DNA from: Megaleporinus macrocephalus
Lineage: Eukaryota; Chordata; Actinopteri; Characiformes; Anostomidae
Reading direction: 5' to 3'
Length of the DNA: 64,000 bases
Assembly (NCBI GenBank): GCA_021613375.1
Contig: CM038726.1
Location: 12,036,253 to 12,100,252, forward strand
Part shown: positions 53,168 through 64,000 of the stretch, piece by piece
Numbering within the stretch: position 1 is the first letter of the stretch
Layout: each line of letters opens with the position of its first letter
Program-made: the position numbers and the translations under genes
Notes under the pieces: model-generated
The model's database searches: none
Seen by the model: the letters and a program-made list of their open reading frames with translations, nothing else
What the model was told of the DNA's origin: nothing

Positions 53168-54037
53168 TACATTACAGACCAAAAGTTTGGACACACCTTC
53201 TCATTTAAAGAGTTTTCTTTATTTTCATGACTATGAAAATTGTAGATTCACACTGAAGGCATCAAAACTATGAATTAACACATGTGGAATTATATACTTA
53301 ACAAAAAAGTGTGAATCAACTGAAATATGTCTTATACTGTAGGTTCTTCAAAGTAGACACCTTTTGCTTTGATTACTGCTTTGCACACTCTTGGCATTCT
53401 TTTGATGAGCTTCAAGAGGGAGTCACCTGAAATGGTTTTCACTTCACAGGTGTGCCCTGTCAGGTTTAATAAGTGGGATTTCTTTCCTTATAAATGGGGT
53501 TGGGATGATCAGTTGTGTTGTGCAGAAGTCAGGTGGACACACAGCTAATAGTCCTACTGAATAGACTTTTAGAATTTGTATTATGGAAAGAAAAAAGCAG
53601 GTAAGTAAAGAAAAACGAGTGGCCATCATTACTTTAAGAAATGACGGTCAGTCAGTCCGAAAAATTGGGAAAACTTTGAAAGTGTCCCCAAGTGCAGTCG
53701 CGAAAACCATCAAGCGCTACAAAGAAACTGGCTCACGAGGACCTGGCTCAAGACTGTTGGAAGACCATTTCAGGTGACTACCTCTTGAAGTTCATCAAGA
53801 GAATGCCAAGAATGTGTGCAGCAGTAATCAAAGCCAAAGGTGGCTACTTTGAAGAACCTAAAATATATATTTTCAGTTGTTTCACACTTTTTTGTTAAGT
53901 ATATAATTCCACATGTGTCAACTCATAGTTTTGATGCTTTCAGTGTGAATCATGGCTATGAAAATTTTCATAGCCATGAAAATAAAAAACAACTTTTTGA
54001 ATGAGAAGGTGTGTCCAAACTTTTGGTCTGTACTGTA
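53168..54037 (+). mobile_element. Tc1-like transposon, internally deleted, both ends present
   Basis: The left end 'cagaccaaaagtttggacac' and its complement at the right end form terminal repeats of more than 30 bp, with TA at each border as expected for Tc1/mariner. The 5' untranslated part and the start of the transposase (53,583 on) are well preserved. The frame then jumps, near 53,735, to sequence close to the transposase C-terminus. At 870 bp it is about half the length of an autonomous copy. A 30-bp perfect palindrome sits at 53,950-53,979. Confidence 0.88.
53583..53777 (+). pseudogene. Tc1-like transposase N-terminus, truncated
   Basis: The first 51 or so codons encode the paired-type helix-turn-helix DNA-binding domain ('SVRKIGKTLKVSPSAVAKTI', then 'KRYKETGS'). 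After residue 51 the sequence departs from the family because of the internal deletion and stops at 64 codons. All catalytic Asp/Glu residues are missing, so no transposition activity is expected. Confidence 0.8.
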
Positions 54038-54134
54038 TATCAACAATGTAGTCAATTAGTGGATCAGTAAAACTTAATTTGTTTCTGACAGGCATTTTCC
54101 ACAATGGGCATAGATATACATTAACCATGTCCAT

Positions 54135-54184
54135 AACAATAAATTAATAATAATAATTATATAAAATAAATAAAGAAACTAATA

Positions 54185-54216
<32 letters not shown>

Positions 54217-54222
54217 TAATAA
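54135..54222. repeat. AT-rich simple repeat with (AAT)n
   Basis: AAT-rich sequence with a clean (AAT)n run at about 54,186-54,215. Confidence 0.85.
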
Positions 54223-54559
54223 TCACGTTCCACTTATAATGGAATTTAATGTAAAATATAAATAATTTTAGACCATTTCTGTTGTTCTATTTACTATGAA
54301 AATTACACACAATGAAATAGGCAAATGGCAAATTAGGAAAATTAGAAATACAAAATCTTGTCCTAACAGTGACAACAGCTCAGGGCTGTCTGTGACTGCC
54401 TATTTTATGACCTGGATTTTACATAAATAAAGGGAACATTTTCTTTCTTTTGCTCATTGAGCTTCACATATAAGCAATATCTGTGTGAAGACTACACAGA
54501 GCAGCAAATGGACGATGCAGAAGATGAAGATAAAAGACCTAAAATGCCTTAATGGAGTA

Positions 54560-55400
54560 AGCCGACCTTGAATCAAAGGTGAAGGTGACTCCTGCGTCTT
54601 TTGGAGTGGGCTGAACATGTATTCATCTTGCTATTTCATCCTCTCCCTTTTTTATACAGGGAATGCAGAGCACAGAATAGAGGAAAACGTTCTTCCCCCG
54701 CCGCCTCGAAGATGAACAAATGGCAGCCGACCACAGCTAAAGGTGTTTGTGTACTACAAAAAAGAGACCCAGTTAACAGTCCGTCGCCTCTTTCTTCCTT
54801 GCACCGTCCCTTCAGAGGAAAAGAAGGTGCTTTAACAGTGTCAGCTCTCCTTCCAGAATGTGCAGGGCCAGCTGACTACGCCACTGGTTGCCAAACACAA
54901 CACATGGCCTGGGCTCGGGGGCCTGAAGAAAAGCTCTCCGGCCACGTTTGGAGAGAAGACAGTGGCTCTCACATAACCCGAGCAGCAAAAACCTTGCTAA
55001 AACAACACACGGAGGCAGGCTGCTTAGCCCAGGCTGAAGTGTTATTCCAGCTAGGTAAATACTGAGTCCACCCCCAATCCCCATCTGATGAATAGCACTT
55101 ATTAACTGCCACAAATTCAATTATGTCATTGAGATTTGGCAATGGAGCGCACTTACATGACTGAAATGTGTTCCTTCCCTCAGCTTGTCAATTACGCCCT
55201 GTTGATTTCCCGAGACAGAAGAGAGAATGTCTTTTGAAGAGGAGTAGAAAAAAAAAGAAAAAGCAGGGTTGAAAAAAAAAAAAAAAAAGGTTTTGACACC
55301 CTCTATTGTCTCGTACTCTCGGGTGTCAGTGACACGCTTATTAAAGGCCCTATTAAACAGTTGGCGTCAGACTGCTATGGGACCTGCTTCTGAACCTAAA
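54560..55400. promoter_or_regulatory. Possible conserved non-coding block with a 154-codon open frame
   Basis: The stretch is GC-richer and non-repetitive. It carries the longest open frame outside known exons except as noted above (54,601-55,065, plus strand) and a 102-codon frame on the other strand at 54,812-55,120. Neither resembles a known protein. 55,080-55,220 has 'caattatgtcattgagattt' and 'gtcaattacgccctg', typical of homeodomain-rich regulatory DNA. Poly(A) runs at 55,248-55,287. Confidence 0.25.
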
Positions 55401-56155
55401 CAGATTTAGTCAAGCTACAAGTTAGAAGTAGCCAAGTTACAAGGTTATTACTTTGCCTGACTACCACAGTTTTCTTATGCCTGTTTCAGACCAATAATAA
55501 CAACACATTCATTAGTCACAAATAATAAATTGCAGCATTTATTTGTTTATTTAATAGTTATGTGCGTAATGGGTTACACAGTTTACATCAGCTTTCTTAA
55601 TATTTACAAACACTGGCAGCAAAGAATAATGTGAACAACAAAAAAACAAGCAGCTTTCTGCAGGCTACTCACACGTCTATGAATTTTAAAGGCTGCATAC
55701 CCTAAAGCCCTCTAGAGAGGTTGCAGTGGGAGGTTCACCACTTCATTTTAAAATGAATGAGTGCACTTTTAAGTAATTTCTATTTTTTTAGTTCTTTGAT
55801 AGCATATGTTTGTTTTCTGGGATGTGGACATGGCGGGCTATTTCTTGGTGTGAACCACACTGAATATTGTGGTATATCAGCAGAGGTGCACCTTCAAACA
55901 GATTATTTCACAAATTAGCTGGCTAGCTAATATCTACATAGGCATTCTATGAGTGGAGGGATAATTTACTGCACAATATTGTATTTTTTCTGGTCAAGCA
56001 CACCTGATTCAACACACCTAGTTTAGTTACCTGGTAAAGTTATGCTGGACTTCTCTGGCTCTTGGTTCCCCACTCCTACTCTAAAGAGAACAATGGGAGA
56101 GCATCTGAAGACTGGAGAAACAAAAGAATGGGCAGAGTTAAAAAAAGAAAAAGAG
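55401..56155. other. Intergenic DNA, no gene seen
   Basis: 55,990-56,085 contains 'acacctgattcaacacacct', part of a common fish repeat. Nothing else recognised. Confidence 0.45.
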
Positions 56156-56221
56156 AAAAGTTTTAGACACCCTCTATTGTATTGTAAGAGTACAAGACAA
56201 TAGAGGGTGTCTAAAACTTTT
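56156..56221. repeat. 66-bp foldback with hairpin-precursor proportions
   Basis: Arms 56,156-56,186 and 56,191-56,221 pair over 31 bp with one mismatch around the loop 'agag'. The motif 'gacaccctctattgt' in the left arm also occurs at 55,295-55,309, so the same 15-mer is present twice directly and once inverted within 1 kb. Its near-perfect pairing and tiny loop are more like a transposon foldback than a microRNA precursor. Confidence 0.85.
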
Positions 56222-57182
56222 GGGGATATCAATATGTGGGGATCACCACATATTGATACTGTGTTTTTTGATAATGCTATATCAGCATGTTATCTTTACC
56301 CCCCTTAAGAAAGCAACTGTAAGAAGATGCAACATCTCACCATAAAATTTACAATCCCTCCTCCTCCAACAAAAATATTGACCACTTTAGAAGAACCATT
56401 TTGTGTTCAGCATCAAACTCTTTCCTTTTACTATTCCAGTTGTGAAAAGCAACAGACGTTAGCTCTTTTGTTCGCTTCCAAACGTGGTTTGTTGCAAAGA
56501 GCAGGCTGCCATCATTGGTTGCTTGAAGCAAAGAGCTTCAGGCATTGTTGCATGTACTTTTACTAGTGGTACCAAGAGGTTAGAATATGCTGTCAGGGCA
56601 GAGCTTCTCCATCAACCTCTCATGTTGGACTGATTTGACTCGCCACAGTGACTCAATATCACCTCTTGAGGTACGATGTGATAGGATGGGATGAACAGGA
56701 TGGGCTGGGGCCAGATGGTTAGCATGCTGACTTAGTAGATATCTCTGCAACACAAAACGGTTACTTCCTCAGATTTGTTGATAGTTTTAATTAATTTTGG
56801 ACTAAAGATCTTGCATATTGCACCATAGTGAATTTTTTTTAGAAAAGAATGGTATAGAAGTGTATAAGAAAATAAGTTTAGTGGTTAGTGGTAAATAAAC
56901 AAGGCCTTAGGATTTTACCTTTGCTCATACTAACCTTAATTTCCATAAAGGTCTTGCAGAAACCTTCAAGGAGAGCGTTTATAAATAGTGTGATAATATT
57001 GAAACACATAATAATAGCTTAGTTTGGTAATGATTTTTTTTACTAAAAATAGTGCGAATTAGGCACTGCTTCAAACTTAGAAAAGTATAATGGAACATCT
57101 GTGGCAGCAGAGAAAGCAAGAAAACAATGCTAAATTACTTTGATAAATGGCCAGAATTGTCATGAAATCCAGTGTGCGAATT

Positions 57183-57184
<2 letters not shown>
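56222..57184. other. Intergenic DNA, no gene seen
   Basis: Only short chance frames. Nothing recognised. Confidence 0.5.

Positions 57185-57211
<27 letters not shown>
57185..57211. repeat. (GT)n microsatellite
   Basis: Uninterrupted GT dinucleotides. Confidence 0.95.
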
Positions 57212-57215
<4 letters not shown>

Positions 57216-60200
57216 AAGAGAGCAGTTGTAGTTGTGCCAAACTCTAATTCTCAGCAAGACAAGTCAACACAGCTAATCGTCAAGCGGAGTGACAGAGCAT
57301 AAAAAATACAGTCCAACTGTGCTGTGGCCTGTGGACTACAGTTGGTTACATCGAGTGAAAGCCATTATTTGTTATTTGCTGAAGGCCTGCTGCACAAAAC
57401 ACTGCTCTCTGTCACACCTTAAATTCCCCGTATTCAGCATGACCAACCACAAGAACGTTAAATGTGCTCGGCTACATTTGGCCATTCGGAGCCATCACAT
57501 ACCACAGAGCCCACCGAAAAGAGAGAAGCAAGAGAGGAGCCAGAAAAAATCCCTCAGCGCCTGACTCCTCTTCCCTAAAGCGACGGAAGAATTAATTGGG
57601 GTTAAGAAAATCGGATCCCCCTGTAAAACTCAGCTAGAGCTAGTGACCACACATAGGACACACTGTAAACACTGGGTGGGGGAATGTTGTTCTAAGCCCC
57701 TTGAGCAGCAACGGTTAGCAATGGGACATTTTAAAATGGACACGCGTACCTTACTGAGCTAATGGCAGGATTTTTTAACACCGGAGAGGAATAGTTATGA
57801 TGTTGTGTTTCCGGAGAAAGTTGTGGCTGCTTTACACAATTAACTAAAATTAGCAAGAAAATGTGAATAAATAACTGTTTTGATGGTATGTATCTTTGTA
57901 TCGTGTTGCTGAGGTATCTACTGAAGTTACTATGCTAACCAGCTAGCCTCAGCCTGCCTTGTCTCACAGTAGCCTATCACTTTGTACGTTGCTCTGTATT
58001 GTTTTGAGTATAAATTCAATAGGTGCTATCTTACAAATTGCTCCTTTTAAGTGGACATTTTGGACATAGCGTAACACATTTTGGGGTAAAAAAAAAATAG
58101 CAAAATTTATATTTTAGGGGGTTTGATATTTAGACACGCAAAACACAGGTTTTCAATAAGAGCTCATTCTAGACTTCTTGATTTCTGTAGCAGTGTTCAG
58201 AACAATAGTTCAAGCATGAACATCTCTTAAAAGACAACGTCTAGGCGTCTCTATACTGCACTCCAGTGTGTTTAATGTTTATAGAGCTTTCACAAATGTG
58301 CTTTTACACTAAATGACTTTTGAACTTTACACTAGTGGCAACATTAATGCTTCTTTAGAACAAAATATTTGTTATCACATATATAATTTGAAAGCTCGAC
58401 TCATCAAACCTAATGCATATTTCCGACGTGCATCAGTTCATTTCAGATGTACTCGAGTCCAGAGTGATATTTCTAAATGATATTGTGGATGCAGCCACAG
58501 ACAACGTTTACTTGCAGTGGTTTGTCAAAGTATTGCTGAGACGATGTGGTGATTTCCATTACAGACATGTGACAGTTTTTGATCCAGTGCTGTCTGAAGA
58601 GTCAAAGGTCACTGCTGTTCATTGGTTTTCATTGTTTTTCAGGCTTTCCCATTACACACATATATTCTGCACCTTAGAGGGTGAAATACCTGAAAGCCTT
58701 GTAGCCTTTGTTCTGTATAGCTCTTCTTATTTTAGGACAGACAGACAGATCAAACTGTTTTAAAGAAAAGAAAATTGTGGTGGGAGCACATTGTAAAGGG
58801 ATTATATGGCTCACGGGTCAGGTGGGAGGGCTTCCAGCTCCAGGGAGGTCAGGACTGGCTAGACAACCAGTGACCAGTAATAGTGTCAAACACTGGAAAA
58901 TTTATTGTTGACCATAAAGTAGAACATCCAACATCAGCATCATAAAACTAAAGCTCCAAAAAACAAACAGTTCTGAATTTATTTGGCCTGCTTTTATTGT
59001 TTACATTCAATATCTCACTTAGTATCTTAACACAGTGTTACTACAAACCTGCTGTGTGTGTGCTGTACATTAGTCTGTCCAGCTCTGTCAGTAAGTTGTT
59101 TATATGCTTTAAAATGATGTTACAGTCACCAATTGGGTTTTTAATTAATATAGTTTGGAATCTGAGTTCTGTGGCTGTGCACAGCTCAGTAATAAAACAA
59201 TATTCTTTCACTATTAAAGCTGCTCATTCTTCTGGATAGTTGAGGAGTATAGATGACCATGCTATGGGAATACAAGGAAGTGAACAGATCCCCTTTCTGC
59301 TTCAATTTTATAAAAAATTGGTGTGTTAAGTTGTACCCCAGTTGTGTCCCACTCTCTCCTACTGGTGGCACTTAATGGCATTATAGTGTTTAGAATTATT
59401 AGTATAAAAAAAAAAAAAAAAACCCAGGACAATCATTTGTGACATGCGTATCGATACTAATCATTTTCAGACTAAACAGTGTTACACAGTGTTGCTGGGT
59501 GAAGAATTTAGAAGTGTTCCCCTGAAAACTGAGAAATTCTTTCACGTCCTCAGAATTACTACCTCCAAGTGTGTTTTTGTGTGATTCTGTGATTACATTT
59601 TGGGAACCACTTAGCAAAGCTCTACTTACCACATCGTTATTTACAGATACAAGACAACATGCTGCTAATGATTAGGCCACATATGGCATATGGCTTGTAT
59701 CTTCACATGGCTGGTGAGAGAAGCTCAGTCAGATCCAGCGCAGCTCCTTCAGCTGAACACGCAGCTCCATCTGGCACAGCTGGCGCACACTGTTCCTTCG
59801 AGTGCACGTCGAGAGACTCATGGAAGAATCCGACCACATTCATTAAGCACTCAAGGGAGACGATTCTTCAGAAACTCACATGCTGAATTGTTAAGATTCA
59901 AGACAAACACAGACAGAGTTTCTCAACACAGACACGAAGCATCCAACTCTCCATGCTAATTGTGCCTGGGGGAGAACTTAGCTTTTCAACATGAAGAGCT
60001 CCAAAGAACAGATTAAATCTCCTCCTGTCTCTCGCTCCTCAAGTCTGTTGAGGACATTATGCTCTTGGATCTAAGTAAATTGAATCTGAAAACCAATTCA
60101 TCGTAACAAAAGGTCTCAGAAAGATCTCTGTAGAAACTTCATAGGAGCAGTACATTTAAAGGAGTCCATGAAACTTTTTTCCCATGCTATATATAAAATT

Positions 60201-60980
60201 TTTATCTCTAATAAATGGTGTCACAATAAATAATCAGGACTTTAAGAACACAGACTAACTACGCATTTCATTACAAAATAAGCATACTTAGGCCTGCTTA
60301 GTTAGATTTAGTGTAGTTTGTAAAATTAATAAAAATCATTGTAGGTGTATTAGTACAATATTTCGAGGCTCTACAGGCTGTATTTTGTCTGTTCCAACTA
60401 ATTAAAAACATAAGATCATGATACATATAATGTATAGTAAAAACACCTTGAAGCATTGCGATACATTATTTCCCCATCTCTCACTGCTAGTTAGCATTGT
60501 TAGAGTTTAAAAATCTATTACTCATTATTCGTCATGGATAATAAAACATTGTTGGAGTGGGCGACTGAGAGCGTCGGGAGACTTCCTGGTGGACCCGAAG
60601 ACGATCCCTGCTAGCTAATACAGAACCTCATGCAAAAGATTGCGCAGGCAAACTCCAAAATTTCAGTGTATATCTGTGGTAACTTTGGGCTTACACCAGT
60701 AGCCCCCAACTTAGTCCTAGTTTGCTGATTGTAAATGTGTTACATACAGTAAACACATGCAGATAAAGCTTCCGTCACAGTTAAGATAAACACTTTCAAA
60801 AGTTTTCATTTTGTGTTTGGGGTGAGTCTGAGGTGGACTGGTCCGCATAAAGTTGTGGTTGTAAGTTTATATGTTCTTAATATAAGGCTTTCATGTATCC
60901 TTTGGTCTGTCCTTTCTTTATCTGGGGCATAATGAGTGCACAACATACACTTTTAACAGCAAAAAACAAGCATTTTATTG
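57212..60980. other. Intergenic DNA, no gene seen
   Basis: 57,230-57,600 and 59,650-60,060 are non-repetitive and of balanced composition and could be conserved regulatory DNA. A 116-codon frame at 58,413-58,763 and frames at 59,659-59,959 resemble no known protein. A poly(A) tract lies at 59,405-59,421. Confidence 0.4.
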
Positions 60981-60984
60981 ATTT

Positions 60985-61175
60985 ACCAACACACAGTACA
61001 ATGGTAAAGTCTGCTGGAACACCAGTGTCATTGTCTGCAGTCAAACAAGTTTTATCTCACCATGGAACGAGAGGCCAAGAAAGAAACTCCTGCCACAAAA
61101 GAGGTGAGGTATACAACCTTAAGAACACTGTGCCAACTGTTAAGCATGGTGGTAGCGCCACTTCTCCAAGACTAT
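60985..61175 (+). pseudogene. Tc1-like transposase relic
   Basis: The frame reads 'GTPVSLSAVKQVLSHHGTRG', then, after a deletion, 'KRGEVYNLKNTVPTVKHGG'. The two parts match separate stretches of a Tc1-like transposase: the end of the DNA-binding region and the 'TVPTVKHGGGS' strand of the catalytic domain. The first catalytic Asp region between them is lost. No terminal repeats were located. Confidence 0.65.
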
Positions 61176-61499
61176 TGTTGATACGGATATTACCGCATTC
61201 TCCATAATAGACAAACCAATGGTAAAAAAATTACAATCATTTAACTGTGCACTCTTATCAGAATTAAAGATAATTAATATCAGGTTTGTTATTCACCCTA
61301 GAAGTTGCTGTGCATTATATCTAATAGTCTGCTGACTGCAGAACACTTTTAAGGTTTTTTAGTCAGTAATGAAACTGAGCATTGTTCTGTTGTTTCACAG
61401 TTGAAGTGTACTACATACACCTTAGATTCAGTTCCAACTCTTTAAATAATCTTTAAATAACATTCTGATTCCCTGTTTTAGATTTTGCAAACAGCAAAG

Positions 61500-62620
61500 T
61501 GCTTCCCAGACTCACCTAAAATTTCTGCTATAAGACTTGAGCATCATGAGCATCTGTATGCACATCTTTAATCTGCCCTTTCTGTGTAATGCCTTAGAGA
61601 AAGTGGTAGACATACAGTTAAATGTTTTACTCCTACAAAACAGTATATATGACTTTTTCAGTCAGGCTTTGGGTCAGGCCACAGTACAGAAATAGAAATG
61701 ACCTCAGACAGAATCCAGAAATAAAATATCAGTCCTTGTCCTGTTGGACCTTGCTGCTTCATTTGATACTGTTGATCAATGTATACTGCTAGACAAACTT
61801 AAAAATTTAATTGGACTTTCTGGAAAATATGCTTAAGTGATTTCACACACATATGACTGATACAGAGTACTTTGTTGTAAATTTGTATCTGAAAAGCACA
61901 ACATTCACTGTGGTATGCCATAGGGGTCTATCCTCAGGCTACTCTTATTTTCATTATATATGCTGCCACTGGGCCATATCTTTAGTGAACATGGAGTCAA
62001 CAAGTTATGCTGATGATACACAGCTTTGCTTTGTATATTGTATACTGTTGTATTATACGTAAGATCAGAGATTGTCAACAAACTAGGGTGTTTTGGTAAC
62101 ATGCATTAAATCTAGGTATTATCCTTGACTTATCTCTAAATCTCACATTTAAAATATAACTAAAACAGTATTCTTTCCTCTTTTGAAGGTGTTTGGCAAT
62201 CTCTCACTGCATTATGCTAAGAGGTTTAATCACGCTTTTGTTTTCTCTCGCTTGGATTATTGTAATGCTTTGTTTACTAGCCTATCTAAAAAGAGCATTG
62301 ATAAATTGCAGCTTGTACAGAATGCAGCAGAACCATAACATGAAAGAACGAAGACCCCTGTATTAGCAACACTCCAGGTACTTTTATTAGCATTGAAGGT
62401 CATTAATGGGCCAGCACCTGCTTACACATCAGATTATCAAAGCAAGTTTACTTCAGTATGATATGTAAAATCAAACATGGGGTTACTGTCCACCAAAAAG
62501 TGGTAAGGTGGCATTCATTGTGTCCGTTCCTAAACTGTGGAATTCTCTCCAACAAGACATTCAATAAGCACGCTCAGTTAGCTATTTAAAAAAAAGCCTA
62601 ATACTTTCTGTTGTTTTATA
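61500..62620 (+). mobile_element. L2-like LINE relic: reverse transcriptase and C-terminal part
   Basis: Translation in changing frames gives 'NALEKVVDIQL' and 'SGFGSGHSTE' (61,590-61,700), a decayed 'DLAASFDTVDQ' block with the first RT aspartate region (61,750-61,785), and 'YADDTQLCF' (about 62,008-62,036), the catalytic YADD of reverse transcriptase. Then follow 'FSRLDYCNALFTSLSKKSID' and 'KLQLVQNAAE' (62,245-62,330). Stops and frameshifts interrupt it and the 5' part is missing. It is the most complete LINE in the window. Confidence 0.8.
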
Positions 62621-64000
62621 TTATTTGTTCTATTATATTTTCCTGTTTCATTTTATTTATTTAATTGTTTATTTTGGCATCTATTTAATCTTTTTATTTG
62701 TTTTTTTTATTCCTATTCATTCTTTTTTTTCTCTTATGTTTTACATAAACTACTTGCTATAGGTTTGAGCCAGGAATCCAACAAATTTAATTCAACTTAC
62801 TAGTTCTGCCAAGAAGAGTGATCAAATACCCAGCCAGAAATCTGCTATAGATGTATGTTGTACACGCATTCTAGAAAAAGTTTAAAGAAATAATTGAAAG
62901 GCCAATATTATTATGACATTTATGCTCATGATGAGTGTATGTGAGTTTTCAACCACAAAAGAAACTCTTGGTCAGAAAGTCCCACCCTGGCCATGGGTCC
63001 ATATGTGGAATGCAAAGAAAAGCCTGTTTTTGACTTAATTATATTTGTGATGTCACAAAAAGCAAGGATTTACATATTAGAATATTATAGACCAGACTGC
63101 TTTTTGAATAAAACAACTAAAACTTTTAGACTTTTATTCCAAGTAATTAAAAAACAAAAAACAGGAAGCAGCTTGGAGATGTTGATATAATAGCAATAAA
63201 TTGTAGATGTAGTTACATGTCTGTGCATAAATAATGAAAAAAAATATGACTTCACAACTGGATAGCTAATATCCCGAAAAGCTGGCTTAATCCTCTCCAA
63301 GCGGAACAGCTGGTACTGGGGAGAGATCTTGCATAACTGGCCCACAGAGAATAAAACTCTCCTTGAATTTCTGAGTCTGTTAAATGGTTTGCCAAAACAC
63401 TTAAGCTTCGTATTTTATGATATGCTATGACTATTTTTTATAGTTACATTATGTCTTCAATGGTATAATTAGAAGAAATTATGTACAGATTTAGGGTGAT
63501 GTATCAATCTGGATTCGATCCTCTGTAAGGGTAAAGATTAATTCTTGGATTTATACAGAATTTATACAACACATGGCTATTTACCAAAATATATATTCAC
63601 ATAATTTTATACTGGATTTACAAACAGGTGGAAGAACACAAAAACATACACACTCACACATATCATATATGCCATATTACTAGCTAAATGTATATGCTGT
63701 ACAAAAGTCAGAGACCAACATGCATTTTTTAGTAAACAGAAACCTTGTATTTAACAGAGAATCACACAGAAGACTCACAACTGTATATTTTTGTATTCCT
63801 TTTTCTCTTTATTACTGCTTACATTCCTTTTGGGAGATTTTCTTTTATATGCAAGACCTTCAAGTCCAGTCTTAAAATTTGATTGTATTTTCTGCTTCTC
63901 ATGATTAAAGTAATCACACTTTTAGTGAACAGCTTCTTTATTTGGTTTGCAAATTGCCTTCTATTTGTTTTTTTTTCCCAGAACAGCTACACATGCTTTT
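62621..64000. other. Intergenic DNA to the window end, no gene seen
   Basis: T-rich at first, then AT-rich. 63,700-63,720 ('caaaagtcagagacca') resembles a Tc1-like terminal repeat fragment. No exon or RNA gene recognised. Confidence 0.5.

Noticed and set aside
58413..58763. 116-codon plus-strand open frame
   Set aside because: No recognisable domain, splice signals or codon pattern; length is within chance for AT-balanced DNA.

Overview
The window is vertebrate nuclear DNA from a ray-finned fish. The evidence is three genes with vertebrate orthologues, spliced genes with GT-AG introns, a melanin-concentrating hormone precursor with the 17-residue fish-type hormone, and many teleost-type transposon relics (Tc1-like, hAT-like, L2-like LINE, tRNA-derived SINE). 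An otophysan teleost such as a characin or catfish relative is my guess; the sequence alone does not fix the species.

Layout. 1-18.8 kb is AT-rich intergenic DNA with no recognisable gene. It holds L2-like and other LINE 3' ends (2.8-3.9 and 9.1-9.6 kb), one hAT-like element nested inside another (4.04-6.50 kb), a Tc1-like relic (15.5-16.2 kb) and several long microsatellites. 18,819-23,328 (+) is a complete 16-exon slc30a5 (zinc transporter ZnT5, 775 aa). After about 1.5 kb carrying a transposon relic comes 24,881-27,199 (+), a complete 9-exon ccnb1 (cyclin B1, 395 aa) with a CCAAT box and a CHR-like site upstream. slc30a5 and ccnb1 are also neighbours in human, so this is a conserved pair. 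27.4-44.2 kb is a long non-coding stretch with MITE/SINE/LINE fragments, a near-perfect 96-bp foldback (29,182-29,277) and several more complex blocks that may be conserved regulatory DNA. 44,218-44,592 (-) is an intronless pro-melanin-concentrating hormone gene (fish mch1/pmchl) with its own TATA box. 44.7-64 kb has no recognisable host gene; it holds an internally deleted Tc1-like element with both terminal repeats (53,168-54,037), further Tc1 and L2 relics, SINE-like repeats and a second foldback (56,156-56,221).

The genes do not form a pathway: slc30a5 moves zinc into the early secretory pathway, ccnb1 drives mitotic entry, and pmchl encodes a hypothalamic/pituitary peptide for colour change and feeding. 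Exon boundaries were worked out by hand from reading frame and splice sites; both multi-exon models keep frame throughout. I did not find a convincing undescribed biological system. The least explained items are the two foldbacks, the triplicated short motif at 55.3/56.2 kb, and the possible regulatory blocks on both sides of pmchl.
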